Positions 1 through 7,726 of a stretch of 64,000 nucleotides of DNA are shown here, piece by piece. The stretch is from Lachnospiraceae bacterium (GTDB taxonomy: Bacteria > Bacillota > Clostridia > Lachnospirales > Lachnospiraceae). The position numbers and the translations under genes were made by a program. Positions within the stretch are counted from its first letter, which is position 1, and every line of letters begins with the position of its first letter. The notes beneath the pieces are model-generated. The model was not told the DNA's origin. It was given only the letters and a program-made list of their open reading frames with translations, and made no database searches. The stretch spans positions 1-64,000 of the forward strand of contig JAILGA010000057.1 of the NCBI GenBank assembly GCA_024697225.1, given 5' to 3'.

Positions 1-78
1 TTCCTGCTTGCCGCTGTGTTCGTGATCCACATCTGTCAGAGTGTTTTCTTCAGGATGCGGTCACGGCGGCGTGGGTGA
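1..78 (+). CDS. C-terminal tail of a membrane protein (cut by window edge)
   Basis: Frame 1 is open from the first base to a TGA at 76-78 and gives 25 residues: a hydrophobic stretch (FLLAAVFVIHICQSVFF) followed by a basic tail (RMRSRRRG). This looks like a last membrane helix with a positive cytoplasmic end. The family cannot be told. The next gene starts 22 bases downstream on the same strand, so the two may be co-transcribed. Confidence 0.45.
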   Translation, partial: FLLAAVFVIHICQSVFFRMRSRRRG

Positions 79-100
79 AGGCAAAGTGTGAGGTATAAAT

Positions 101-865
101 ATGGCTGTTGAAGACGGTGTGTGGATTATGCACGGACTTGACCGGAACGATCCGTTAAGGATACGTACATGGAAGGAGCTTATAAACTGGATCGACGAGG
201 TGGGATTTCTGCCGCTTTTTGCCAATGAAGTGGAAGGCTTTTCCGCTGAAGAACACGTATCGCCGGATTATTGGTGGACCGGAGTGAGAGATGAGGATCC
301 GTGGGAGTGGCGGGAGATCATTGCTGCGAGCCATCAGGTGGCATATGGCAAGTTCTTTGACCAAAAGGCGGGTTTCATAAGCCTTCACTGGCTGCCGTAT
401 TTTGCCAATTACAGGCGGAGCGGTTATGATTTTGATTCGCGCTGGGAGGACGGTCTGTCAAACCGCAGGGAAAAGAAGATCATGGATTTCCTCACGGACA
501 GGGATGAAGACGGGGATGTGACGTTTCCCGACGATCAGATCCTTTCTACAGAGCTTAAGAAAATGGCGGGATTTGGAAAAGGCGGCGAAAAGAATTATCC
601 CGGGATAATAACCGGTCTTCAGATGCAGACATATCTGGTGGTTGCGGATTTTCACAGACGCAAAAACAAGCGCGGTGACGAGTACGGGATGGCGGTATCC
701 GTGCTGCTCCCGCCGGAAGCATTGTGGGGGTATGAGAGAGTCACATCCGCATATTCGGAATCTCCCGCGGACAGCTACGACAGGATCATGGCGCGCATCA
801 TGGAAAAGTTTCCGGGCGCAAAAGATGAGGCTGTAAGAAAAATGATCGGGAAGAGGCCCGGTTAG
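101..865 (+). CDS. AlkZ-related-type protein (tentative)
   Basis: A 254-residue soluble protein without signal peptide or membrane helix. The ATG at 101 follows a GAGGT ribosome site at a good distance. Its most distinctive stretch is WWTGVRDEDPWEWRE (about residues 58-72), followed by KFFDQKAGFIS. This pattern recalls clostridial proteins named AlkZ-related, which have winged-helix folds distantly related to the AlkZ DNA glycosylase family. The assignment is from memory of that pattern. No catalytic residue can be confirmed, so DNA-repair activity should not be assumed. The C-terminal third (VADFHRRKNKRGDEYG) is basic and could contact nucleic acid. The gene runs convergent with the sigma/anti-sigma operon and its stop overlaps the anti-sigma stop by a few bases. 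Confidence 0.6.
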   Translation: MAVEDGVWIMHGLDRNDPLRIRTWKELINWIDEVGFLPLFANEVEGFSAEEHVSPDYWWTGVRDEDPWEWREIIAASHQVAYGKFFDQKAGFISLHWLPYFANYRRSGYDFDSRWEDGLSNRREKKIMDFLTDRDEDGDVTFPDDQILSTELKKMAGFGKGGEKNYPGIITGLQMQTYLVVADFHRRKNKRGDEYGMAVSVLLPPEALWGYERVTSAYSESPADSYDRIMARIMEKFPGAKDEAVRKMIGKRPG

Positions 866-1560
866 ACATCGAATTCAATGCTTTCTTCCGCAATTGTCAG
901 GATATAGGTGCCTGATTTCAGATCAAGACCTGTCAGATCAAGTATCAGGGGATCCTCGCTTATCAGGACAGTTCCAAGAGTCCCTTCCTCATATATCGCT
1001 CGGACATCGCTGCTATCTGTCGTTTCGATGGTATATTCCGTGTCTTCGACGTGTGCCGGAAGCGTGCCGGATATCGCGACAGTCAGTAAACCGCTTTCAT
1101 ATGAGGCGGAAGACAGGGTAAAAGGTCTGCTGTCACGGGCGTTCTCTTTTGCGGCTTCCTGGGCGGCTGATCCTGTTATCTCCGCCTGTGCGGGCATCTC
1201 CGAAACGGCGTCTTCTGCAGGTGCAAGAGCGGCGCTGTCCATGGCTTCGTTTTGAGCTTCCGCTTCTGCCTGCACGGGCATTTCCGAAGCGGCTTCTTCT
1301 GCAGGTGCATAGGATGCGCTGTCTGATAAGGATGGCGACGAACTACCGGTTTTGCTTATGCGCATAAGGAAAGGATATGCTACGGCGATCGTGAGGATCG
1401 CGGCAGCGGCTATGGGTAGAGCAATGAAGAATCCTCTTTTTACTGAGGCTTTTTCCCTGCGCTGCTCCTGCACGGGCTTTGCATTCAGTTCAAAAGCCGC
1501 CTCTTCTATGAACTTGGGATCGATCCCCGAAAGGGCATCCATCAGATCATTGCCGTTCAC
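862..1560 (-). CDS. Membrane-anchored anti-sigma-factor-like protein
   Basis: A 232-residue protein whose start overlaps the stop of the upstream ECF sigma factor by 4 bases, the arrangement usual for an anti-sigma factor made together with its target. Residues 1-40 are cytoplasmic. A single membrane helix (FFIALPIAAAAILTIAV) spans about 44-66, and the remaining part is extracytoplasmic. The outer part starts with an alanine/glutamate-rich linker holding two near-copies of APAE-A-SEMP-QAE, a small internal duplication, and ends in a beta-rich domain of about 90 residues. No zinc-binding HxxxCxxC motif is visible at the N-terminus, so it is not a classical zinc anti-sigma factor. The function is inferred from gene order and topology only. 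Confidence 0.6.
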   Translation of the reverse strand: MNGNDLMDALSGIDPKFIEEAAFELNAKPVQEQRREKASVKRGFFIALPIAAAAILTIAVAYPFLMRISKTGSSSPSLSDSASYAPAEEAASEMPVQAEAEAQNEAMDSAALAPAEDAVSEMPAQAEITGSAAQEAAKENARDSRPFTLSSASYESGLLTVAISGTLPAHVEDTEYTIETTDSSDVRAIYEEGTLGTVLISEDPLILDLTGLDLKSGTYILTIAEESIEFDV

Positions 1561-2114
1561 AATTCATATCCTTCCTGTATGAGGTATTTCTTCAGTTTCT
1601 GCCGCAGTCTGAAAAGCAGGGATTTAACACCGGGTTCAGACATTGAAAGGGCAGAGGCGATATCCGAGAGCGTATCAACGTAGAAATAACGTCTGACAAA
1701 TACGATGCGGTCATTTGCGTTCAGGCTTCCGAGAAAAGTGTTTATATGCTGCATAAGGAGCGACCGGTCTACTTCGGCTTCCGTCGATGACGCCGATGCG
1801 ACCTCAAAGAGCTCATCCAGCGCGAGGCTCGTTTCCCCGGCCCCGCGCTTTTGTGAATGAACCTTTCTGTAGAGTGAAAGTGCATGGTTTCTTACGATGG
1901 TTGCCAGATACGGAGCAAGGCTTACAGGGCGTTCTTCGGGCATGGTGTTCCAGGCCGAAAGCCAGGTATCGTTGATACATTCTTCCGAATCATCCTCATT
2001 GGCAACTATGTTCATTGCGATCTTCCTGCAGTAGGCGCCGTATTTCGTATTTGTCTCCGTTACGGCATTTTCGCTTCTTGCCCAGTACAGGTCAACTATT
2101 TCGTAATCCTGCAT
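1557..2114 (-). CDS. ECF-type RNA polymerase sigma factor
   Basis: A 185-residue protein with the two domains of extracytoplasmic-function sigma factors. Region 2 is at about residues 20-95, with ANEDDSEECINDTWLSAW followed by YLATIVRNHALSLYRK. Region 4 is at about 120-180, with a helix-turn-helix in LSDIASALSMSEPGVKSLLFRLR. It should bind core RNA polymerase and direct it to ECF promoters. It lies 15 bases after the VWA lipoprotein gene and overlaps the membrane-anchored anti-sigma-like gene, so all three are probably one transcript. The promoter upstream of the operon (3956-3983) matches the ECF pattern, suggesting the factor activates its own operon. The inducing signal is unknown. Confidence 0.85.
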   Translation of the reverse strand: MQDYEIVDLYWARSENAVTETNTKYGAYCRKIAMNIVANEDDSEECINDTWLSAWNTMPEERPVSLAPYLATIVRNHALSLYRKVHSQKRGAGETSLALDELFEVASASSTEAEVDRSLLMQHINTFLGSLNANDRIVFVRRYFYVDTLSDIASALSMSEPGVKSLLFRLRQKLKKYLIQEGYEL

Positions 2115-2129
2115 TTTTCTCCCAGATGC

Positions 2130-3896
2130 TTATAACTGCCTGATCAGTGACAGGAATTCTTCCTTGTACTCGTCGTTAAGATCGAGCATGGCCACCTGTT
2201 TTGCCACATCCCGCATATCAAGACGGCCTGCGTATTCGCTGTCGTTTAATATCATACCGCAGGTTGCGACATATGCTGCAAAGAGTGTATCACAATTCGG
2301 GTTTTTCGTGTAGCATTCTGATCTGATCGGAAAATATAACTGCTTTGAGGTGTCCTTGTCAGGATTCTTGTAGCGCACGGATACCATCATCCATTCGTCG
2401 GAATATGCGCCCGTGTCGGAGAGATCCGTATTCTGATAGCGAAGAGGTACGGAATCGTTTACGTTCTCGTCATTAAGCCTGACTTCATAAAGAACTGTCA
2501 TTTCATGTCCGCTGCCGATCTCACCGCCGTCCTTGGTATCGTCCGTGAAATCGGAGGCCGCCATCTGCCTGTTTTCGTAACCGATCTGACAGTATTCGGA
2601 CACGTACTTCGGATTAAATTCGATCTGGAATTTTACGTCTTTTGCCACTGTGAAGAGAGTGGAGCCAAATTCGTCGATGAGGACTTTTTTTGCCTCAGAG
2701 AGGCAGTCGATGTAGGAATAGTTGCCGTTCCCCTTGTCGGCAAGGGTTTCCAGGGTTGCCTCGTTATAATTGCCGGTACCGAAACCCAGGACAGACAGGA
2801 ATACACCGCTTTCTTTTTTGTCAGAGATCAGCGCTTCAAGTTCGGATTCAGAGGTGATGCCGACATTGAGATCGCCGTCGGTTGCCATGATAACGCGGTT
2901 GTTGCCGCCTTTGATGAAATATTTCTCTGCGAGCTTATAAGCCGATATGATCCCGTCTCCGCCGTTGGTGGAGCCTGAGGCATCAAGGGAATTGATGGCT
3001 CTTTTGATGGTGGTATGTTCATTCCCGCAGACGCCCGCGAGCACGATATCCGACGAAGATGCATAGGTGACTATGGAAACCCTGTCATTTTCATCCAGAT
3101 CGTCTACGAGCATATCAAGGCCCATCTTCAGAAGAGGGAGCTTGTCATAGCTATTCATGGAGCCTGATACATCGACGAGGAATACGATATTGGAGGCAAC
3201 ATCGCTTATGTCTGTGAGATCCTTTGCCTTGATGCCGAGGTTCACGAGCTTGGTCTCATCATTCCAGGGGCAGTCGATGATGGAGGCATTTACTGCAAAG
3301 GCATCGTCTCTGCCGGGGCTGCGGTAATCGTAATGGAAATAATTCACCAGCTCTTCCGTGCGGATCGATCCCGAGGGGATATCGGTGAGCCTGTAGCCGT
3401 CGTTGACCATCCTTCTGAAATTGGCGTAGCTTGCGGTGTCAATGTCCGCTCCGAATGTGGAAAGAGGCTGGGACGCGGCATTTGTAAAGGGATTCTCTGA
3501 GTAGCTTTTGTAGTTCTCACCGCTGTTATAGGGAGGATAATAAAGTCCGGGGCAGAGCGTATCATATGCGCCGTCATATTGTTTGGCCGCCCATGACTCC
3601 GATGAGTCTGCGATACGATAGTCCTCCGCGGCGGGTGCCTCCGCGTAGCAGGATTCGCTGCTTTCGGTTGTGGCATAGCCTGCGTCTCCGGTGCTGTAGT
3701 CTTCTGCGGCGGCGGAAGGGTAGGAGTACCCTGTGCTGTTATCCCCTTTTACAGAGGCCGGATATTCTGCCTCTATGTAGGTTGGGGCCGTTTCCGTCAT
3801 GCTTCCGCCGTTGCCGGTGGCCATTGATCCGCAGCCGTTCAGGGCGGATGCTGCGATTCCCGTGATCAGTAATGTTGCGATAGCTTTCTTTTTCAT
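2130..3896 (-). CDS. VWA-domain lipoprotein (YfbK-like)
   Basis: A 588-residue exported protein. The N-terminus is a lipoprotein signal (KKKAIATLLITGIAASALNG followed by the lipid-modified Cys). A long Ser/Tyr/Ala/Glu-rich linker follows to about residue 115. A region like the N-terminal part of YfbK-type proteins (about 135-215, NYFHYDYRSPGRDD) precedes a von Willebrand factor A domain at about 230-410. Its metal site is visible as DVSGSM, with the downstream TNGGDG and ATDGDLN segments. The C-terminal 170 residues match the DUF3520-like tail of this family. VWA domains of this kind bind partners through a divalent metal. Being the first gene of a sigma/anti-sigma operon suggests an envelope sensing or stress-response role. 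ATG 3896 is preceded by GGAGG. Confidence 0.85.
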   Translation of the reverse strand: MKKKAIATLLITGIAASALNGCGSMATGNGGSMTETAPTYIEAEYPASVKGDNSTGYSYPSAAAEDYSTGDAGYATTESSESCYAEAPAAEDYRIADSSESWAAKQYDGAYDTLCPGLYYPPYNSGENYKSYSENPFTNAASQPLSTFGADIDTASYANFRRMVNDGYRLTDIPSGSIRTEELVNYFHYDYRSPGRDDAFAVNASIIDCPWNDETKLVNLGIKAKDLTDISDVASNIVFLVDVSGSMNSYDKLPLLKMGLDMLVDDLDENDRVSIVTYASSSDIVLAGVCGNEHTTIKRAINSLDASGSTNGGDGIISAYKLAEKYFIKGGNNRVIMATDGDLNVGITSESELEALISDKKESGVFLSVLGFGTGNYNEATLETLADKGNGNYSYIDCLSEAKKVLIDEFGSTLFTVAKDVKFQIEFNPKYVSEYCQIGYENRQMAASDFTDDTKDGGEIGSGHEMTVLYEVRLNDENVNDSVPLRYQNTDLSDTGAYSDEWMMVSVRYKNPDKDTSKQLYFPIRSECYTKNPNCDTLFAAYVATCGMILNDSEYAGRLDMRDVAKQVAMLDLNDEYKEEFLSLIRQL

Positions 3897-3955
3897 AATC
3901 TTTTCCTCCGTTTTATGAGACGCATTTTCGCGTCATTTTTGCCTTTCTGACTATA

Positions 3956-3983
3956 TAGACGCAAAACGTGAACGGAGGTTTCG
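3956..3983 (-). promoter_or_regulatory. ECF-type promoter of the VWA-sigma-anti-sigma operon
   Basis: Read on the reverse strand, CGAAAC (3983-3978) is followed after exactly 16 bases by CGTCTA (3961-3956). This is the layout of Bacillus SigW/SigX-class promoters (TGAAAC, 16 bases, CGTA or CGTC). It lies about 60 bases upstream of the VWA start codon, and a short GACGC/GCGTC inverted repeat lies in the leader between them. Positive autoregulation by the operon's own sigma factor is inferred. Confidence 0.6.
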
Positions 3984-4191
3984 GAGAAAAATAATTTTTT
4001 TCGGTTATATCGCAAAAAGGTAACAGGAAGATCAAAATACTCTCAGATCCCGGTTTGTTGACGATAAAGATCATCAAATGTAAAATATGTTACATTATGA
4101 GACGGACATCCGGTTGAGCATTTGGGGGACTGCGGCGGAAGAACCCGGGGAAACGGTCGAAAATCCGCGATCGGTAAAGGAGGAGATGATC

Positions 4192-4482
4192 ATGGGTATT
4201 GATGAAGCATTGGAAAAACTAATGTCACTGGCCGAGTCAGATGCTGCACTGCGGCAAAGACTTCTCGCAACAAAGGATTCTGACCGGGGCATGTCGGATT
4301 TTTGCTCGATCGCGACAGAGGTTGGGTGCCCCATGAACGTCATGGACCTGATCGAGCATGGCGAGAGTGCGTACGCCGCAATGAAGAGGAGCACCAACGG
4401 AGGCGGCGAGAATTCTCCCCTGCTTGACGGGCAGGATGATGACTATATGCTGTTTCTTGCAAAACTGGAGAGGATGAGCTGA
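4192..4482 (+). CDS. Nif11-like small protein
   Basis: A 96-residue soluble protein. The frame is open from 4087, but ATG 4192 has an AAAGGAGG site 8 bases upstream, while the ATG at 4186 lies only 2 bases from it; 4192 is therefore the likely start. The first 55 residues (DEALEKLMSLAESDAALRQR, then FCSIATEVGCPMNVMDLIE) have the helix-turn-helix-like spacing of the Nif11 domain. That domain forms the leader of several peptide natural-product precursors, but it also occurs in stand-alone proteins. The tail (GGGENSPLLDGQDDDYMLF) is acidic and lacks the Cys/Ser/Thr-rich core with a GG cleavage site of typical precursors. The next gene is an MFS transporter 38 bases downstream. No modification enzyme is adjacent. 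Confidence 0.5.
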   Translation: MGIDEALEKLMSLAESDAALRQRLLATKDSDRGMSDFCSIATEVGCPMNVMDLIEHGESAYAAMKRSTNGGGENSPLLDGQDDDYMLFLAKLERMS

Positions 4483-4520
4483 AGCTCACCGGTTGAGGAA
4501 ACTGCTGGCGGGGGACGATA

Positions 4521-5708
4521 ATGACGGGGAGAAATATCACACTGCATTATGGCATGATAATGGCGGTGTATTCTGTAGGATTTGTGATCATGTCGGCATT
4601 TTCGAGCGTTTTTCTGCTGAATGCCGGACTTTCAAGCTCATGGATAGGTGTGCTTCTGGCGCTTGGAGGCATCATTTCGGCTCTCCTGCAGCCTGTTGCG
4701 GGAGCTCTGATCGATCATCATCCGACTGTCTCCGCGAAAACGATAATACTTTTGTGCAGCACGGGTATATTTATCTTCGGCATCCTTCTTATCCTTACGC
4801 CCGGTCGGAGTCTGTGGCTTACGGGGATATTATACGGAGTTCCGATCACGCTTCTTTATCTGGCCCAGCCGATCCTCAATACACTCGGAATGGAGGCGCT
4901 GAATCTCGGATACAACCTCAATTTCGGCGTCTGTAAAGCGCTCGGTTCTTTCGGCTACGCGGCGGGTTCCTATGTTTTTGGGATCATTTCCGTAATGCTC
5001 GGAGCGACGATCATACCCCTGTCATTTACCTGCGTCTATTTTATCCTGTGTCTGATCGTATTCTTTTACCCCGTGAGAAAGACGGATAACAGACGCGCGA
5101 AATCCGGGCGTCAAAGCTTTGGAAATCCTTATCTTTTTCTTGCAAGGTATAAGAGATTCGCGGTCGTTCTTGTGGGTCTTACTTTCATATATTTCAGTCA
5201 CACGCTGATCAATACATATTCTTTGCAGATACTGCTTCCCAAAGGCGGAACCAGTGCGGATATGGGAACGGCGGCAGCGATCGCTGCGGTCTGTGAACTC
5301 ATAACAATGCTCCTATTCTTTTTCTACATGAAAAAGATCAGACTCTCGCTGCTCCTCAAGATATCGGGTGTGTTTTTTACGCTTAAGATCCTGTTCAGCC
5401 TGATCGTGCGCACGGTCGCAGGTTTCTTTGTGATACAGGGATTCCAGATGTTCGGCTGGGGAATACTTGCCATAGGGATCGTGTACTATGTGAACGATCT
5501 TACGGAAAAAGGCGATAAGGCACAGGGACAGGCATATGCGGGAGTGGCGATGACAGCCGGCAATATCCTTGCTTCATTTCTTGGCGGTTATCTTATCGAT
5601 TCGTTCGGAGTGGACAAAATGCTCATGACCGGTACGGTGATCTCAGCCGCGGGCACGCTGATCCTGTGGATATTTACCGATGATCGGTCTCATATTTCTG
5701 ATTTATAA
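4521..5708 (+). CDS. MFS transporter (MFS_1-like)
   Basis: A 395-residue integral membrane protein with about 12 hydrophobic helices in two halves joined by a basic loop (KTDNRRAKSGRQSFGN, about residues 187-202), the usual layout of the major facilitator superfamily. The first helices (HYGMIMAVYSVGFVIMSAFS) and the loop motif ALIDHHP resemble the small PPP/nucleoside-type MFS carriers, but the substrate cannot be read from the sequence. GGGGGA before ATG 4521 is the ribosome site. It lies downstream of the Nif11-like gene and could be co-transcribed with it. Confidence 0.8.
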   Translation: MTGRNITLHYGMIMAVYSVGFVIMSAFSSVFLLNAGLSSSWIGVLLALGGIISALLQPVAGALIDHHPTVSAKTIILLCSTGIFIFGILLILTPGRSLWLTGILYGVPITLLYLAQPILNTLGMEALNLGYNLNFGVCKALGSFGYAAGSYVFGIISVMLGATIIPLSFTCVYFILCLIVFFYPVRKTDNRRAKSGRQSFGNPYLFLARYKRFAVVLVGLTFIYFSHTLINTYSLQILLPKGGTSADMGTAAAIAAVCELITMLLFFFYMKKIRLSLLLKISGVFFTLKILFSLIVRTVAGFFVIQGFQMFGWGILAIGIVYYVNDLTEKGDKAQGQAYAGVAMTAGNILASFLGGYLIDSFGVDKMLMTGTVISAAGTLILWIFTDDRSHISDL

Positions 5709-5784
5709 GCTGCGGGTAATGTGATATATTATGCCTGGTAGCATGCTGTGACATCATAGATGCGGCAGTGACGCGCAGGGAGAA

Positions 5785-6165
5785 ATGATCGGAATGGAGT
5801 TGGAATTACTCAGGCACAGACTGACGGTATGCAAAGTTGTCAGTATGGCCGATATCGATCCGGATGCCGGTTTCTATTTCCTCGGGAAGACGGATGAGGA
5901 GATATCGCTGGTATGCAAAACAGAGGACGTCCCGAATAATACGATCGAGCATAACGATGGTTGGCGCGGCTTTCGTATACAGGGGATCCTTGATTTTTCA
6001 CTCATCGGTGTTCTGGCAAAAATATCCGCTGTTCTTGCTGATGAGCAGATCGGGATTTTTGTCGTATCGACATATAACACAGACTACATCCTCGTGCGGG
6101 AGGATGATCTGATGAGAGCATCCGAAGCGCTGAAAGCGGCGGGGTATCACATTGCTTTTGACTGA
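5785..6165 (+). CDS. ACT-domain protein (CASTOR-type)
   Basis: A 126-residue protein with two halves. The second (about residues 60-125: FSLIGVLAKISAVLADEQIG, FVVSTYNTDYILV, LMRASEALKAAGY) is a clear ACT-type small-molecule binding fold of the kind in CASTOR-like proteins. The first half has a degenerate version with FYFLGKTDEEISLVC. Such stand-alone proteins usually bind amino acids, but the ligand is unknown. Either ATG 5785 or ATG 5794 could be the start: the purine-rich AGGGAG lies very close to the first and 11 bases from the second. It is flanked by an MFS transporter and an oxidoreductase on the same strand. Confidence 0.75.
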   Translation: MIGMELELLRHRLTVCKVVSMADIDPDAGFYFLGKTDEEISLVCKTEDVPNNTIEHNDGWRGFRIQGILDFSLIGVLAKISAVLADEQIGIFVVSTYNTDYILVREDDLMRASEALKAAGYHIAFD

Positions 6166-6231
6166 TTTTACGTCATATAATATTTCTCATGCAGTTATTT
6201 CTGATCGTTGATGATCGATGAGGGGGTCATT

Positions 6232-6786
6232 ATGGTTTTGCTGATAAATGCATGTGTCAGAAAGGAATCCCGGACAAAAAGACTGGCTGACAGGTTGTTA
6301 GAACAGCTGGATGGAGATGTTTCGGAGGTGAATCTGTCAGCTGTGCGGTTCCCGGTTGCCGACGAGAGCTTCCTTGCAAAACGGGATGATCTTATCGCAC
6401 GTGAGGACTGGTCGGATCCGATGTTTGATCTCGCGAGGCAGTTTGCTTCGGCTGACACGATAGTTGTTGCGGCGCCGTACTGGGATCTTTCGTTTCCGGC
6501 AGCGCTTAAGCAGTATTTCGAACAGATCAATGTCCTTGGGATCACTTTTCAGTACTCGCCCGAGGGGACGCCCATTCCTCTCTGCAGGGCCGGAGTGCTT
6601 TACTATGTCATGACTGCGGGCGGCGCATATCTTCCTGAGGAATTCGGATTCGGGTATGTAAAGACGCTGGCGCAGTCTTTCTACGGCATAGAGGATGTGC
6701 GTCTGATAAAGGCCGTGGGTCTTGATATCTACGGCGCCGATGTGGAAGGGATCATGAGGGATGCGCTGGACAGTGTCAAAGCCTGA
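6232..6786 (+). CDS. Flavodoxin-fold NAD(P)H-dependent oxidoreductase
   Basis: A 184-residue protein of the flavodoxin_2 (NAD(P)H quinone reductase/azoreductase) type. It starts LLINACVRKESRTKRLADRL, where the N-terminal strand is followed by an S-R-T phosphate-binding loop. VAAPYWDLSFPAALKQYFEQ and the YVMTAGG segment are the FMN-contact loops of this fold. Earlier in-frame starts exist at 6208 and 6211, but ATG 6232 has AGGGGG 5 bases upstream. The likely role is flavin-dependent reduction of quinone or nitro/azo compounds in the cytoplasm. The metallo-beta-lactamase-fold gene begins close after its stop. Confidence 0.8.
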   Translation: MVLLINACVRKESRTKRLADRLLEQLDGDVSEVNLSAVRFPVADESFLAKRDDLIAREDWSDPMFDLARQFASADTIVVAAPYWDLSFPAALKQYFEQINVLGITFQYSPEGTPIPLCRAGVLYYVMTAGGAYLPEEFGFGYVKTLAQSFYGIEDVRLIKAVGLDIYGADVEGIMRDALDSVKA

Positions 6787-6829
6787 GTATAAAAAGCTCA
6801 TGTGTAAAAAGTCCATGCGTAAAAAGCGC
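6785..6829 (+). repeat. Three 15-bp tandem copies over a start codon
   Basis: Three successive 15-base units (6785-6799, 6800-6814, 6815-6829) share TATAAAAAG or ATGNGTAAAAAG. The second and third begin with in-frame ATG codons (MCKKS and MRKKR). The start region of the following lipoprotein gene is therefore a small tandem duplication, and two or three starts are equally plausible. Confidence 0.7.
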
Positions 6830-7705
6830 TGCAGGCTTCTGCTTTTGCTTGCCTTTATCTTTGTATGCACGGCTTCATGCGGCAGGCAGGGTGGTGAGGC
6901 GGCCTCTGCGGATAACGGTGAGGCGGTGACCAATGTCGCCGTCGTGACTGATGCAGAAAACAATGCGGAAGCGGATGCCGGCATAGATCCGGATGTGAAG
7001 GAAAAAAGTGCTGAAGACGGTTCTGATCCGGAGAGTGAAGCGGTAGATGAAAATGTTCCGGAAGAAACGCAGAAAGGAGAGGGGGATAACATGGTAGAGG
7101 CATCAAAACTACTGTATCAGGGTCATGCAAGCGTCAGGATCACAACGCCTGAAGGAAAAACTATCTTTGTGGATCCGTTTATGGGAGAGGGCTATGATGC
7201 TCCTGCGGACCTGATCCTGATCACTCACGATCACTACGATCACACTCAGACAAAACTCATAAAAACAAAGAACGCGGATTGTCAGACGATCACCTGGAAA
7301 GAGGCGCTGAAGGGCGGCCATCAGACTTTTGACCTTGGTTACGTCCGTGTAGAAGCCGTTGAGGCCGGCTACAACAGGAATCATAATGTTAAGAAATGCG
7401 TGGGGTACATTCTCACCTTCTCAAACGGCGTTACGCTGTATCTCACCGGCGATACTTCAACAACGCCGCAGATGAAGGAACTTGCTGACAGAGAGCTCGA
7501 TTATGCATTCTTCTGCTGCGACGGCGTCTACAATATGGATGTGCAGGAAGCAATAGAGTGCGCTCTCTCGGTGGGCGCAAAGCATAGCATTCCGTATCAC
7601 ATGGTACCGGCCAATAAGGATGGCTTCGATCAGAGCGTCGCTGAGAGCTTTGATGTACCCGGGAGGATCATTGTAAAACCCGGCGAGGAACTGATACTGG
7701 AGTGA
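6800..7705 (+). CDS. Metallo-beta-lactamase-fold lipoprotein
   Basis: About 301 residues. The N-terminus is basic and followed by a hydrophobic stretch (RLLLLLAFIFVCTAS) ending in Cys, which looks like a lipoprotein signal with lipobox TASC. An acidic, low-complexity linker rich in Glu/Asp/Ala runs to about residue 95. The catalytic domain resembles UPF0173/UlaG-like metal-dependent hydrolases: GHASVRI, the metal motif THDHYDH, LTGDTS, and a distal His in IPYHMVP. Substrates of this group vary, so none is assigned. The start is uncertain because the site lies in a 15-bp tandem repeat, with ATG at 6800 and 6815 in frame and an overlapping ATG at 6761; no strong ribosome site separates them. 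The linker suggests the enzyme domain sits outside the membrane. Confidence 0.8.
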   Translation: MCKKSMRKKRCRLLLLLAFIFVCTASCGRQGGEAASADNGEAVTNVAVVTDAENNAEADAGIDPDVKEKSAEDGSDPESEAVDENVPEETQKGEGDNMVEASKLLYQGHASVRITTPEGKTIFVDPFMGEGYDAPADLILITHDHYDHTQTKLIKTKNADCQTITWKEALKGGHQTFDLGYVRVEAVEAGYNRNHNVKKCVGYILTFSNGVTLYLTGDTSTTPQMKELADRELDYAFFCCDGVYNMDVQEAIECALSVGAKHSIPYHMVPANKDGFDQSVAESFDVPGRIIVKPGEELILE

Positions 7706-7726
7706 AAGGAAGGAGCAAGATCAATT

